From contig NZ_JAJAVH010000004.1 of assembly GCF_020511115.1 (NCBI RefSeq), positions 434,001-498,000 on the forward strand: a stretch of DNA of 64,000 nt. Direction: 5' to 3'. The DNA is from Luteimonas panaciterrae (GTDB lineage Bacteria; Pseudomonadota; Gammaproteobacteria; Xanthomonadales; Xanthomonadaceae). Under the pieces are notes generated by a model, which had not been told where the DNA came from, did no database searches, and worked only from the letters and a program-made list of their open reading frames with translations. Below are positions 17,907 through 27,132 of the stretch, one piece after another; position 1 is the first letter of the stretch, and each line of letters starts with the position of its first letter. A program made the translations under genes and the position numbers.

Positions 17907-17912
17907 TGCCGG

Positions 17913-18704
17913 TCACACCTGCCGCGCCAGCATCAGCTGCTTGATCTCGCCGATCGCCTTGGCCGGATTGAGTCCCTTCGGACAGGTCCGCGCGCAGTTC
18001 ATGATCGTGTGACAGCGATAGAGCTTGAACGGATCCTCGAGATCGTCCAGCCGCGTGCCGGTGTCTTCATCGCGGCTGTCGATGATCCAGCGATAGGCCT
18101 GCAGCAGGATCGCGGGGCCGAGATAACGATCGCCGTTCCACCAGTAGCTCGGGCATGAAGTGCTGCAGCAAGCGCACAGGATGCACTCGTACAGACCGTC
18201 GAGCTTGGCGCGGTCGTCCTTCGACTGCAGACGCTCGCGATCCGGCGGCGGCGCGCTCTGCGTGCGGATCCACGGCTTGATCGAGGCGTACTGCGCGTAG
18301 AAGTGGGTCAGGTCCGGGACCAGATCCTTCACGACTTCCATGTGCGGCAATGGGTAGATCGGCACTTCGCCCTTGCCCTTGCCGCAATCGTCGATCGCCT
18401 TCGTGCACGCGAGCGTGTTGGTGCCGTCGATATTCATCGCGCAGCTGCCGCAGATGCCCTCGCGGCAGGAGCGGCGGAAGGTCAGCGTCGGATCGATCTC
18501 GTTCTTGATCTTGATCAGCGCGTCCAGAACCATCGGCCCGCACTTGTCGAGATCGACCTCGTAGGTGTCGGTGCGCGGATTCTCGCCGTCGTCCGGGTTC
18601 CAGCGGTACACCTTGAACTCGCGGATGCGCTTGGCACCGGCCGGCGCGGAGAAGCGCCTGCCCTTGTGGACTTTCGAGTTCTTGGGAAGAGTGAATTCGG
18701 CCAC
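17913..18704 (-). CDS. sdhB: succinate dehydrogenase iron-sulfur subunit SdhB
   Basis: A 263-residue complex II subunit at the cytoplasmic face of the membrane, carrying electrons from SdhA FADH2 to quinone. The [2Fe-2S] cysteines are 80, 85, 88 and 100 ([13 protein letters not shown]). The [4Fe-4S] ligands are 174, 177, 180 and 184 ([11 protein letters not shown]). The [3Fe-4S] ligands are 231, 237 and 241 ([11 protein letters not shown]). All clusters appear complete. It follows sdhA by 15 bp. Downstream on the minus strand is the toxin cassette rather than sdhE, which is unusual for this group. Confidence 0.97.
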   Translation of the reverse strand: MAEFTLPKNSKVHKGRRFSAPAGAKRIREFKVYRWNPDDGENPRTDTYEVDLDKCGPMVLDALIKIKNEIDPTLTFRRSCREGICGSCAMNIDGTNTLACTKAIDDCGKGKGEVPIYPLPHMEVVKDLVPDLTHFYAQYASIKPWIRTQSAPPPDRERLQSKDDRAKLDGLYECILCACCSTSCPSYWWNGDRYLGPAILLQAYRWIIDSRDEDTGTRLDDLEDPFKLYRCHTIMNCARTCPKGLNPAKAIGEIKQLMLARQV

Positions 18705-18719
18705 GGTTTCGTTTCCCGA

Positions 18720-20510
18720 TCAGTAGACGCGCGCTTTCGGCGGCACAACTTCGACTTCGTCGTCGAGGGTGTACATGTGCACCGGGCGGTAATCGATGTT
18801 GGTCTCGCCGTTGTCGGCGACCGAGCACAGCGTGTGCTTCTGCCAGTCCACGTCGTTGCGGTCCGGGAAGTCCTCGCGCGCATGCGCGCCGCGCGACTCG
18901 GTGCGGTTCTCGGCGGAGACGATCGTCGCCAGCGCCTGGCCGAGCAGGTTCTGCAACTCGAAGGTCTCGATCAGATCGGAGTTCCAGACCAGCGAGCGGT
19001 CGCTGACCTTGACGTCGGCGAACGACGCATGGATCTCGCGGATCTTCTTCACGCCCTCGGCCAGCGTCTCGCCGGTGCGGAACACGGCGGCGTCGGCCTG
19101 CATCGTGCGCTGCATCTTGTCGCGGATCACCGCCGTCGGCGTGCCGCCATTGGCGTTGCGCAGCTTGTCGAGGTTGGCGAGCGACTTGTCGCAGGCGTCC
19201 TTCGGCAGAGTCTTGTGCAGCTGGTTCGGCTTGATCGTCTCGCCGCAGCGGTTGGCCACGGCGCGGCCGAACACGACCAGGTCGAGCAGCGAGTTGGAAC
19301 CGAGACGGTTGGCGCCATGCACCGACACGCAGGCGGCCTCGCCGATGGCGTACAGGCCCGGCACCACCGCATCCGGATCGTCGCCGCGCTTCTGCACGAC
19401 TTCGCCGTGGTAGTTGGTCGGAATGCCGCCCATGTTGTAGTGCACGGTCGGGATCACCGGGATCGGCTGCTTGGTGACGTCCACGCCGGCGAAGATGCGC
19501 GCGCTCTCGGCGATGCCGGGGAGCTTCTCGTGGATGTCCTTCGGATCGAGATGGGTCAGGTCGAGATGGATGTGATCCTTGTGCTCGCCGACGCCGCGCC
19601 CCTCTCGGATTTCCAGCGTCATCGAACGGCTGACCACGTCGCGCGATGCAAGGTCCTTCGCATTTGGTGCGTAGCGCTCCATGAAGCGCTCGCCCTGGCT
19701 GTTGCGCAGGATGCCGCCCTCGCCTCGCACGCCCTCGGTGATCAGGCAGCCGGCGCCGTAGATGCCGGTCGGATGGAATTGCACGAATTCCATGTCCTGC
19801 AGGCCGAGGCCGGCACGCAGCGCCATGCCGCCGCCGTCGCCGGTGCAGGTGTGCGCCGAGGTGGCGGAGAAGTAGGCGCGGCCGTAACCGCCGGTGGCCA
19901 GCACCACGCCATGCGCGCGGAACAGATGCAGCGTGCCTTCGGCCATGTCGAGCGCGAGCACGCCGCGGCAGGCGCCGTCGGCGTCCATGATCAGATCGAG
20001 CGCGAAGTATTCGATGAAGAAGCGCGCGTCATGCTTGAGCGACTGCTGGTACAGCGTGTGCAGGATCGCGTGGCCGGTACGGTCGGCGGCGGCGCAGGTG
20101 CGCTGCGCGATGCCCTTGCCGTACTCGGTGGTCATGCCGCCGAACGGGCGCTGATAGATCTTGCCTTCCTCGGTGCGCGAGAACGGCACGCCCTGATGTT
20201 CGAGTTCGATGATCGCCGGAATCGCTTCGCGGCACATGTACTCGATGGCGTCCTGATCGCCCAGCCAGTCCGAGCCCTTGATGGTGTCGTAGAAGTGATA
20301 GCGCCAGTCGTCCGGCCCCATGTTGCCGAGCGCGGCGGAAATGCCGCCCTGCGCCGCCACCGTGTGCGAGCGCGTCGGAAACACCTTGGTGATGCAGGCC
20401 GTCTGCAGGCCCTTGTGCGCGAGGCCGAAGGTGGCACGCAGACCGGCACCGCCGGCGCCGACCACGACCATGTCGTATTTGTGTTCGGTGATCTTGTAGG
20501 CGTTGCTCAT
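18720..20510 (-). CDS. sdhA: succinate dehydrogenase flavoprotein subunit SdhA
   Basis: A 596-residue flavoprotein that oxidises succinate to fumarate. The dinucleotide motif is GAGGAG (residues 18-23). The covalent FAD site is His49 in [10 protein letters not shown]. The substrate and active-site motifs [21 protein letters not shown] (near 240) and [13 protein letters not shown] (near 400) are intact. The ATG at 20510 ([13 protein letters not shown]) gives the standard family length; longer in-frame reading enters sdhD. It lies 20 bp after sdhD and 15 bp before sdhB. Flavinylation is expected to need SdhE. Confidence 0.97.
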   Translation of the reverse strand: MSNAYKITEHKYDMVVVGAGGAGLRATFGLAHKGLQTACITKVFPTRSHTVAAQGGISAALGNMGPDDWRYHFYDTIKGSDWLGDQDAIEYMCREAIPAIIELEHQGVPFSRTEEGKIYQRPFGGMTTEYGKGIAQRTCAAADRTGHAILHTLYQQSLKHDARFFIEYFALDLIMDADGACRGVLALDMAEGTLHLFRAHGVVLATGGYGRAYFSATSAHTCTGDGGGMALRAGLGLQDMEFVQFHPTGIYGAGCLITEGVRGEGGILRNSQGERFMERYAPNAKDLASRDVVSRSMTLEIREGRGVGEHKDHIHLDLTHLDPKDIHEKLPGIAESARIFAGVDVTKQPIPVIPTVHYNMGGIPTNYHGEVVQKRGDDPDAVVPGLYAIGEAACVSVHGANRLGSNSLLDLVVFGRAVANRCGETIKPNQLHKTLPKDACDKSLANLDKLRNANGGTPTAVIRDKMQRTMQADAAVFRTGETLAEGVKKIREIHASFADVKVSDRSLVWNSDLIETFELQNLLGQALATIVSAENRTESRGAHAREDFPDRNDVDWQKHTLCSVADNGETNIDYRPVHMYTLDDEVEVVPPKARVY

Positions 20511-20530
20511 CGTCGGCTTTGTATGAGGGC

Positions 20531-20968
20531 TCAGGCCAGCAGCGCGATGCGGCCGATCGCGTACAGCGACGCGAGCGCGCCGAAGACGCAGAGGAAGGTG
20601 ACAAGAAGCTGCAAGGCGATCTCGTAGGCGCGCGTATGCACGTAGTCCTCGATCACCACCTGAATGCCGAGCTTGGCGTGCCAGAACAGTGCCAGCACGA
20701 AGATCGCGAACAGGATCGCGTTGTAAGGTTTGGCCAGCGTCGCATGCACGGTGGCGAGATCGGCACCGACGAACGACACCAGAGTGCCGACCAGCCAAGG
20801 CACCAGCACCGCCAGCACGATCGCAGTGACGCGCTGCCACCAGAAGTGGCCGACGCCGGACTTGGCCGACCCCAGGCCGCGCGCGCGCGCGATCGGCGTG
20901 CGGTAATCCTGTTTCAAAGCCGCCTTTTTCGCCTCAGCGGGCTTCGCGGCAGGCGTCGACTCGCTCAT
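20531..20968 (-). CDS. sdhD: succinate dehydrogenase membrane anchor SdhD
   Basis: A 145-residue membrane anchor with three TM helices (about residues 45-65, 80-102 and 120-140). The conserved motif [16 protein letters not shown] is seen, the cytochrome b/quinone region of SdhD. A charged Ala/Lys-rich N-terminus (residues 1-25) precedes it. The ATG at 20968 overlaps the sdhC stop by 4 bases (ATGA). With SdhC it binds haem b and quinone. Confidence 0.93.
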   Translation of the reverse strand: MSESTPAAKPAEAKKAALKQDYRTPIARARGLGSAKSGVGHFWWQRVTAIVLAVLVPWLVGTLVSFVGADLATVHATLAKPYNAILFAIFVLALFWHAKLGIQVVIEDYVHTRAYEIALQLLVTFLCVFGALASLYAIGRIALLA

Positions 20969-21357
20969 GCTCCACCCCGCAGCGCGAAGAACCAGATCAG
21001 GACCGTGAACACCACGGAGAGGATCGCCACCGTGTAGCCGGAGCGATAGACCTCGGGAATCTCGAAGCCCAGGCCGATATCCCACAGCAGATGCCGGATG
21101 CCGTTGAGCAAGTGATAGACCAGCGAAAACGAGAAGCCGAACAGCACGAACTTGCCGAACGGCGATGCCAGGCAGGCCGCCGCGTGCGTGTAGGCTTCAC
21201 CGCCCGCCGCCACCGCCAGCAACCACCAGGCCAGGCCGAACGCCCCCACCCACAGGGCAATGCCGGTCATACGATGCAAGAACGACATGACCGACGTGAT
21301 CTGGAACCGGTAATGGCTCCCGAGCATGAAGGGCGAAATGGGGCGTTTGTTGGACAT
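20965..21357 (-). CDS. sdhC: succinate dehydrogenase cytochrome b556 subunit SdhC
   Basis: A 130-residue anchor with three TM helices. Family signatures are RPISPFMLG at the N-terminus, FLHRMTGIALW in helix I and HLLNGIRHLLWDIG, which contains the haem-ligating His. The ATG at 21357 (MSNKRPISPF) gives the usual family start; an in-frame ATG at 21405 would add 16 residues and cannot be excluded because neither has a strong ribosome-binding site. It opens the sdhCDAB block and lies 90 bp after the DUF1674 gene on the same strand. Confidence 0.92.
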   Translation of the reverse strand: MSNKRPISPFMLGSHYRFQITSVMSFLHRMTGIALWVGAFGLAWWLLAVAAGGEAYTHAAACLASPFGKFVLFGFSFSLVYHLLNGIRHLLWDIGLGFEIPEVYRSGYTVAILSVVFTVLIWFFALRGGA

Positions 21358-21448
21358 CGCGGCGCGGTTCTCTTCGCTGGGCGGCAGCATGCCGCGTTGG
21401 CTCATTGTGCGGCGGCTGCCGGATGAATACGAAAGTGACGCGGCCCGG

Positions 21449-21616
21449 TCAAAAATCGATGCAGCGACCGTTCTTCTCCCAGTCGCCGTAGCGAGTGGGG
21501 TCAGGGCCGTCGCGGCCTCCGATCTCCTTCTGCGGCTCCGGCACCGGAACGGGCTTTTCCGTCTGTACCGGCTCCGGCTGGGGAACGCTTTCGCCTATGA
21601 TGGCTGGGTCTCGCAC
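21449..21616 (-). CDS. DUF1674 small protein, SDHAF4-like succinate dehydrogenase assembly factor
   Basis: A short protein of about 55 residues: a Pro/Glu/Lys-rich low-complexity N-terminus followed by the invariant DUF1674 C-terminus GPDPTRYGDWEKNGRCIDF. This ending is shared with eukaryotic SDHAF4/Sdh8, which shields flavinylated Sdh1/SdhA before it joins SdhB. The start is uncertain: the GTG at 21616 is the closest that avoids ygfZ, while an in-frame start at 21700 would overlap the divergent ygfZ coding sequence. It precedes sdhC in the same direction, consistent with an assembly role. Confidence 0.8.
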   Translation of the reverse strand: MRDPAIIGESVPQPEPVQTEKPVPVPEPQKEIGGRDGPDPTRYGDWEKNGRCIDF

Positions 21617-21644
21617 GAATGAAAGTTTAATTCCCAGTCCCGTT

Positions 21645-22520
21645 ATGGACAAGCAGGCCGCTCCGGACACTGCGTTCTTCGCACTTCCCGACCATCGCAT
21701 CGTGGCCTTGACTGGCCGGGATGCGGTCGCCTATGCGCAGGCACAGTTCATGAACGATGTGGCCGCGCTCGCCGACGGCCACTGGCAATGGAACGGCTGG
21801 CTGACGCCGAAAGGCCGTGTGATCGCGTTGTTCGCGCTCTTGCGTCTGGATGCCGAAACCCTGTGGCTGGTGCTGCCCGATGCGGGTGCCGAAGACGTCG
21901 CGGCGAAGCTGCGGGCCTTCGTCTTCCGGCGCAAGGCGACATTCGCCGTGCGCGACGATCTGCATGTCGGCGGCGCGTTTCTAGCCTCCAACTCTGCCAC
22001 GCGCGATCAGTTCGCAAGCAATGCCGATGGCTCGCTCGAACTGGATTTCGGCACCCCGGATGAACCCCGCACCCTTCGCATCGGCTCCATGCCGACCACC
22101 GAAGACACGAATGCCCTCGCCCGCTGGCGCGCATTCGACCTGGCGCACGGCCTGCCGCGCCTGTCCGCCTCGCAAAGCGAGCATTGGACGCCGCAGCAGC
22201 TTTCGCTTGACCGCCTGCGTGCGTACAGCGTGAAGAAAGGCTGCTATCCCGGCCAGGAAATCGTCGCCCGCACCCATTTCCTCGGGCAGGCGAAGCGGCA
22301 TCTGACGTTGCTGCAAGCCGCGACTCCAATCGAAATCGGGGATGAGGTCGCCGAGGACAGCCGCGCCGCCGGCAGCGTCCTGTCCACCGCATTCCGGCCT
22401 GGGGATACGGCACGCTACCTCGCCCTGGCCGTACTGCCACTGGAGCGCGGTGAGGCGCCATTGCGGATCGCCGGCGTGCCGGCCGAGGCCGTGCCCTTCC
22501 GTGAAGGACTGGCGCGCTAA
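21645..22520 (+). CDS. ygfZ: folate-binding YgfZ-like Fe-S maintenance protein
   Basis: A 291-residue aminomethyltransferase-fold protein of the YgfZ/IBA57 family. The diagnostic motif KGCYPGQE is at residues 198-205, with redox-active Cys200. YgfZ helps maturation or repair of certain Fe-S enzymes in a folate-dependent way, and its mitochondrial relative IBA57 affects succinate dehydrogenase. The ATG at 21645 (MDKQAAPDT) is chosen because it begins the conserved domain and lies just beyond the divergent DUF1674 start. Its head-to-head position with the sdh genes suggests a functional link. Confidence 0.92.
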   Translation: MDKQAAPDTAFFALPDHRIVALTGRDAVAYAQAQFMNDVAALADGHWQWNGWLTPKGRVIALFALLRLDAETLWLVLPDAGAEDVAAKLRAFVFRRKATFAVRDDLHVGGAFLASNSATRDQFASNADGSLELDFGTPDEPRTLRIGSMPTTEDTNALARWRAFDLAHGLPRLSASQSEHWTPQQLSLDRLRAYSVKKGCYPGQEIVARTHFLGQAKRHLTLLQAATPIEIGDEVAEDSRAAGSVLSTAFRPGDTARYLALAVLPLERGEAPLRIAGVPAEAVPFREGLAR

Positions 22521-22699
22521 GGGCCAGATCGCTGCAGCTTCGCACGCGCCGCCCGCGCGCGAACCGCAAATGCCATCGATATATTCAGCAACAGGGACTT
22601 GCTAAGCTGCCCGCGGACGCCACGCAGGCCCGCAGTTTTCGCGCCCGCACGGGAGAAGCGTCCTCACGGTTTTGCTCATCCGCTCCAGGGGAACACATC

Positions 22700-23206
22700 A
22701 TGAATCGCTCCATCTTCGCATCCGTCGCGGCATGCATGCTCGTGCTCGCGCTGTCCGCCTGCTCCAGCCAGCAGAAGAACACCCGCAACAACAAAGACTC
22801 CTCGACGCAGGACAATGCATCGCTGCCTTACGTGCAGAAACTCTCCGCCGACAGCCTGTTCGCCTTCGGCAAGGCCGATCTCTCCAATCTGAGCGAAACC
22901 GGCCGCGGCGAACTCGACGCACTTGCCAACAAGGCGCTCGCGAACGACAACCTCAACACGATCCACGTCATCGGCTATAGCGACCGGATCGGCAGCGACA
23001 AGTCCAACCTCGCGCTGTCCACGCGCCGCGCCAATGCCGTGCGCGACTATCTGATCCAGCGCGGCGTTCCGGCCGGACAGATCACCGCGGTCGGCCGCGG
23101 CAGCATCGAACCGGTCGTGGAATGCAAGACGGAGAAAGGCCAGGCCCTCATCGACTGCCTGGCGCCGAATCGCCGCGTCGAGATCCGCGTGGCGCCGCGC
23201 GACTGA
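22700..23206 (+). CDS. OmpA-family peptidoglycan-associated lipoprotein
   Basis: A 168-residue outer-membrane lipoprotein. The signal peptide ends in the lipobox LSAC (Cys21), followed by a short polar linker and an OmpA C-terminal domain (about 45-165). The peptidoglycan-binding signature runs from GYSDRIGSDKSN through LSTRRANAVRDYL to NRRVEIRV. Such proteins anchor the outer membrane to the cell wall. An intrinsic terminator follows at 23242-23270, so it is probably monocistronic. Confidence 0.92.
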   Translation: MNRSIFASVAACMLVLALSACSSQQKNTRNNKDSSTQDNASLPYVQKLSADSLFAFGKADLSNLSETGRGELDALANKALANDNLNTIHVIGYSDRIGSDKSNLALSTRRANAVRDYLIQRGVPAGQITAVGRGSIEPVVECKTEKGQALIDCLAPNRRVEIRVAPRD

Positions 23207-23241
23207 TTCCCGATCGACGTATCGTCAATCACGGCAAAGCA

Positions 23242-23270
23242 AAAGCCCCTCCACGCGGAGGGGCTTTTTT
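23242..23270 (+). terminator. rho-independent terminator after OmpA-like lipoprotein
   Basis: AAAGCCCCTCC and GGAGGGGCTTT form an 11-base stem around the short loop ACGC, followed by a run of T. A canonical intrinsic terminator 35 bp past the stop. Confidence 0.93.
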
Positions 23271-23324
23271 ATTTGAGCAAGATTCGTTCGTCATCAATTC
23301 ACGAACGATCGAGAGCCAGCCCCA

Positions 23325-23522
23325 CTACGGCGCACGCCCCATGCATTCGGCGGAGACTTTGGCGCCCCCTACTCCCGCGGGAATTCCCATCTGCCTATCA
23401 CGATTGTATTCGTCGAACTCCTGCTTGCACTGATCCTGGCTCATGGACGGCTTGTCGTAGTCGTAAGTCGCGCAACCGGTTAGCGACAAGAGCAACGAAA
23501 CGATGAGAGCGGTATTTTTCAT
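23325..23522 (-). CDS. small lipoprotein of unknown function
   Basis: A 65-residue protein with a lipoprotein signal (MKNTALIVSLLLSLTGC, Cys17) and a short mature part containing YDYDKPSMSQDQCKQEFDEY and a second Cys pair. The family is not recognised; small Cys-containing lipoproteins of this size are common in Lysobacterales envelopes. The ATG at 23522 starts the signal peptide. It converges with the OmpA-like lipoprotein and stands alone, with no operon partner. Confidence 0.65.
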   Translation of the reverse strand: MKNTALIVSLLLSLTGCATYDYDKPSMSQDQCKQEFDEYNRDRQMGIPAGVGGAKVSAECMGRAP

Positions 23523-23601
23523 GGTGATATGAACCCGCTGTGGAATTTTCACACTATCACGAAAATCAGCGCAAAACCGGCCGTTTCTCGCGAATCACAT
23601 G

Positions 23602-24678
23602 TCAAGCCGACAGGCTGGTGAAAGCCTCGCGCAAGGTCTGCACGCTGCCGCAATACGACGGATCGTAGCCGGGCAGCATGCCGAGTTCGTGGCGGAAGAT
23701 CGGATCGCGCAACAGCGCGAGCAACTCGGTCAGGCGCGCGGATTGCAATGCTTGCTCGCGGCAGAGGAAGAAATAGTGCTCGGTGAGGATCGGCACGTAG
23801 TCCAGGCCGTAGCGCCGCGCCGGCGGCTCCAGGCCGAGGCCGGCATCAGCGAGCCCGCTGGCCACATAGGCCGCCACGGCGGCGTGGGTGAATTCCTCGA
23901 CATCACATCCATGGATGGCGGACAGCTCCAATCCCTGCCGCGCCAACATGCATTCCAGCAGCAACCGAGTGCCAGAGCCGGGTTGGCGATGGATGAAGCG
24001 CACATCGTCGCGCAGCAGATCGCTGAGCACGCGTAGATGCTTGGGATTGCCGGGCGCGACGACCAACCCTTGCCGACGCATCGCCAGATGCACGACACGA
24101 TCGTTTTCGAGATCGAGGCGATCCAGATAGTGCTGCAACAACTCGCCTTCCAGTTCGCCGATCGGCAGATGCAAGCCGGCGAGATCGCAACTGCCCGCGC
24201 GCAGCGCGCTCAGTGCATCGTCCGGGCTGCGATATTTCAGATCGAGTGGCAGCCCGGCGGTGGCCATGGCCCGGCGCAGCGTCTCCACGCCGAAGCCGTG
24301 CGAAGCATGCAGGCGCAGCGGCGCGGCATCAGCTGTCATGCTACGTTCGAGTTCGGCTTCCAGCTCGGTGGCGAGACTGTCGAGCGTAGGCGACAGGCGC
24401 GCGGCGATGCGGTTGTCCGCCCAGATCAGGCGCTCGCCCAGTGCCGTCAGACGCGCTCCTCGGCCACGCGTGGAACGCAGCAGCGGCAGTCCGAACAGCT
24501 GGCGCGCCTCGCGCAGCAGACCCCAGGCATAGCGATAGGACACCCCGGCTTCGCGACTGGCCGCCGCCAGCGAGCCAGTGGCGTGCACCGCCAGCAACAG
24601 CTCGATCAGCCGCGGCGGCATCTCCCGGCCGTCGGCGGTGCGCAGCTCCCATTGCGGGCGGATGGTGACCTTGTACAT
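23602..24678 (-). CDS. ModE-type winged-helix regulator with periplasmic-binding-protein-like sensor domain
   Basis: A 358-residue regulator. The N-terminal winged helix (about 15-105, with ATGSLAAASREAGVSYRYAW) is of the ModE/LysR type. The C-terminal domain (about 120-340) resembles the PBP-like domain (PF12727) found in regulators and molybdate-linked proteins, including HRQPGSGTRLLLE and ASGLADAGLGLEPPARR. It is divergent from the formate transporter/formate dehydrogenase operon, a molybdenum enzyme, so it probably senses molybdate, formate or a related ligand to control it. The palindrome at 24732-24746 lies 54 bp before its ATG. Domain assignment is good; the ligand is unknown. Confidence 0.82.
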   Translation of the reverse strand: MYKVTIRPQWELRTADGREMPPRLIELLLAVHATGSLAAASREAGVSYRYAWGLLREARQLFGLPLLRSTRGRGARLTALGERLIWADNRIAARLSPTLDSLATELEAELERSMTADAAPLRLHASHGFGVETLRRAMATAGLPLDLKYRSPDDALSALRAGSCDLAGLHLPIGELEGELLQHYLDRLDLENDRVVHLAMRRQGLVVAPGNPKHLRVLSDLLRDDVRFIHRQPGSGTRLLLECMLARQGLELSAIHGCDVEEFTHAAVAAYVASGLADAGLGLEPPARRYGLDYVPILTEHYFFLCREQALQSARLTELLALLRDPIFRHELGMLPGYDPSYCGSVQTLREAFTSLSA

Positions 24679-24731
24679 GCGTTCGCACCCTTCCGGTCAG
24701 CGTTGGTGCTGCGCGGCAACACCAGCAATGC

Positions 24732-24769
24732 GCCTATTTAATAGGCTATTGAAATCCTATTATTAGACC
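24732..24769. promoter_or_regulatory. candidate operator for the ModE-type regulator
   Basis: GCCTATT-T-AATAGGC (24732-24746) is a perfect 7-1-7 palindrome. A second related site, CCTATTATTAG (24756-24766), follows after 9 bases. Both lie in an AT-rich stretch that stands out in this GC-rich DNA, between the divergent regulator and transporter genes. They are good candidates for regulator binding. Confidence 0.55.
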
Positions 24770-24894
24770 ATCGCACCCAAGCAAAATCCTGTCAAATGGG
24801 GATAATTCCTCCCGATCCTTGAATCTATTGTGTTTCTGAAAGCATATTTATCGACTGACAGTCTCCGCCAGCCGCCACAACCTCGGGAGGGTTC

Positions 24895-26580
24895 ATGGCC
24901 AGCACAGACGTAGTGGATGCGCCAACTCGGGAATTTCCGAGGGAAGAACATGGCTCCCAAGAGCAGGGCTTCCTATCGCGCGAACGGATCGTCGCCAAAC
25001 CCGGATTCAACCGCTGGCTGGTACCGCCGGCGGCGCTCGCCATCCACTTGTGCATCGGCATGGCCTACGGCTTCAGCGTGTTCTGGCTGCCACTGTCGAA
25101 GGCGATCGGCATCACCCAGCCGGTTGCCTGCCCAGCCGACATGGGCACACTGGCACAGCTGTTCACCACCACCTGCGACTGGCAGGTGAAGATGCTCGGC
25201 TGGATGTACACGCTGTTCTTCGTGCTGCTGGGCTGCTCGGCGGCGTTGTGGGGCGGCTGGCTGGAACGCGTCGGCCCGCGCAAGGCCGGCGTGGTGGCCG
25301 CGGTATGCTGGGGCGGCGGCCTGCTGATTTCCGCGCTCGGCGTGTACCTGCATCAGCTGTGGCTGATGTGGCTTGGTTCTGGCGTGATCGGCGGCATCGG
25401 CCTGGGCCTGGGTTACATCTCGCCGGTGTCGACGCTGATCAAATGGTTCCCCGATCGCCGCGGCATGGCCACCGGCATGGCGATCATGGGCTTCGGCGGC
25501 GGCGCCATGATCGGCTCGCCGCTCGCCGACATCCTGATGAGGCACTTCGCCACCGGCAGTTCGGTCGGCGTGTGGCAATCGTTCGTGGTGATGGGCCTGC
25601 TCTACTTCACCTCGATGATGTGCGGCGCGCTCGGCTATCGCGTGCCGCCGCCCGGCTGGAAGCCCGCGAACTGGACGCCACCCGCGACCAACGGCAACGC
25701 CATGATCACCAGCGCGCAGGTGCATCTCGACCAGGCCTGGCGCACGCCGCAGTTCTGGTTGATCTGGGCGGTATTGTGTTTGAACGTCACCGCCGGCATC
25801 GGCGTGATCGGCATGGCCTCGCCGATGTTGCAGGAAGTGTTCGGCGGCCGCCTGATCGGTGTGGACGCCGGCTTCAAATCGCTCGACGAAGCGCAACTGA
25901 AGGAACTGGCGACGATCGCCGCCGCCTTCACCGGCCTGCTCAGCCTGTTCAACATCGCCGGCCGTTTCTTCTGGGCCTCGCTCTCGGACAAGATCGGACG
26001 CAAGGCCACCTATGCGGTGTTCTTCCTGTTCGGCATGGTGCTCTACGCTTCCGCGCCGCATCTGGGCGCCACCGGCAGCGTCGCGCTGTTCGTGCTCGGC
26101 TTCGGCGTCATCCTGTCGATGTACGGCGGCGGCTTCGCCACGGTGCCGGCATATCTGGCCGACATGTTCGGCACGCGCATGGTCGGCGCGATCCACGGAC
26201 GGCTGCTCACGGCCTGGGCCGCGGCCGGCATCTTCGGTCCGTTGATCGTCAACTACCTGCGCGACTGGCAGCTCGCGCGCGGCCTGCCGCCCGCGCGCGT
26301 GTACGACCAGACGATGTACATCCTTGCCGGATTGCTCTTGCTCGGCCTGATCTGCAATCTGCTGATCAAGCCGGTGGATCCGAAATATCACATGAGCGAA
26401 CAGCAACTCCGCGAGACCGAGCCGCCCAAGCCAATCGCCGCCTCGCCCGATGCGCCCGTCCATGCGCCGTCCGTCGGCAGCCAGGGCGTTCTGGTGGCGA
26501 TCTGCTGGCTCGCGGTCGGCATCCCGCTGGCCTGGGGCGTGTGGATCACGCTGCAGAAAGCATTTGTGTTGTTCAATTAA
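24895..26580 (+). CDS. OFA-family MFS transporter (oxalate/formate antiporter-like)
   Basis: A 561-residue inner-membrane transporter with about 12-14 TM segments after a 45-residue polar N-terminus. Sequences typical of the OFA family are the start of TM1 (IHLCIGMAYGFSVFWLPL), the loop KWFPDRRGMATGMAIMGFGGGAMIG and the second-half SLSDKIGRKATYAVFF. GGGAGG lies 5 bases before the ATG at 24895. It is followed after 21 bp by fdsG, so its likely job is formate (or oxalate/formate) transport for the formate dehydrogenase. Substrate is inferred from context. Confidence 0.88.
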   Translation: MASTDVVDAPTREFPREEHGSQEQGFLSRERIVAKPGFNRWLVPPAALAIHLCIGMAYGFSVFWLPLSKAIGITQPVACPADMGTLAQLFTTTCDWQVKMLGWMYTLFFVLLGCSAALWGGWLERVGPRKAGVVAAVCWGGGLLISALGVYLHQLWLMWLGSGVIGGIGLGLGYISPVSTLIKWFPDRRGMATGMAIMGFGGGAMIGSPLADILMRHFATGSSVGVWQSFVVMGLLYFTSMMCGALGYRVPPPGWKPANWTPPATNGNAMITSAQVHLDQAWRTPQFWLIWAVLCLNVTAGIGVIGMASPMLQEVFGGRLIGVDAGFKSLDEAQLKELATIAAAFTGLLSLFNIAGRFFWASLSDKIGRKATYAVFFLFGMVLYASAPHLGATGSVALFVLGFGVILSMYGGGFATVPAYLADMFGTRMVGAIHGRLLTAWAAAGIFGPLIVNYLRDWQLARGLPPARVYDQTMYILAGLLLLGLICNLLIKPVDPKYHMSEQQLRETEPPKPIAASPDAPVHAPSVGSQGVLVAICWLAVGIPLAWGVWITLQKAFVLFN

Positions 26581-26601
26581 CCTCCAGGACGGAAAACACC
26601 G

Positions 26602-27132
26602 ATGGGCAAACGCTCTAGGCAAATCGAATCGGTCACGCAGGTCGTTCCGCAGCTTGCCGCTTCGCAGCAGCAGGCGGTCTCCGCGGCGATCGAGCGGCAT
26701 CGTGACCGGCTCGGTGCGCTGCTGCCGATCCTGCACGACGTGCAGGACGCGCTCGGCTTCGTGCCCGAAGGCGCCGTCGCGCCGATTGCTTCCGCCCTCA
26801 ATCTCAGCCGCGCCGATGTGCATGGCGTGATCAGCTTCTATCACGAGTTCCGTACCGTGCCGGCAGGCCTGCACGTGGTGAAGCTGTGCCGCGCCGAAGC
26901 CTGTCAGTCGATGGGCGGACGCGCGTTGGAAGCGCATGCGCGGCGCAGGCTCGGGTTGAAACCGGGCGAGCACGACACGCCCGATCGCATCTTCACGCTG
27001 GAACCGATCTATTGCCTCGGCAACTGCGCGCTGTCGCCAGCGATGCTGCTCGACGGCGAACTGCACGGGCGCGTGAACCCCGAGCGTTTCGATGCGCTGA
27101 TCGAAGCCAGCCTGACGGGAGAGCACGCTTGA
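26602..27132 (+). CDS. fdsG: NAD-dependent formate dehydrogenase gamma subunit (NuoE-like)
   Basis: A 176-residue thioredoxin-fold [2Fe-2S] subunit. An N-terminal helical part (GALLPILHDVQDALGFVPEG) is followed by the cluster ligands in LCRAEACQSMG and PIYCLGNCALSP. It relates to NuoE and forms the diaphorase part of the FdsABG complex, passing electrons between the Fe-S chain and the FMN subunit FdsB. It follows the transporter by 21 bp, and its stop overlaps the TTG start of fdsB. Confidence 0.93.
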   Translation: MGKRSRQIESVTQVVPQLAASQQQAVSAAIERHRDRLGALLPILHDVQDALGFVPEGAVAPIASALNLSRADVHGVISFYHEFRTVPAGLHVVKLCRAEACQSMGGRALEAHARRRLGLKPGEHDTPDRIFTLEPIYCLGNCALSPAMLLDGELHGRVNPERFDALIEASLTGEHA

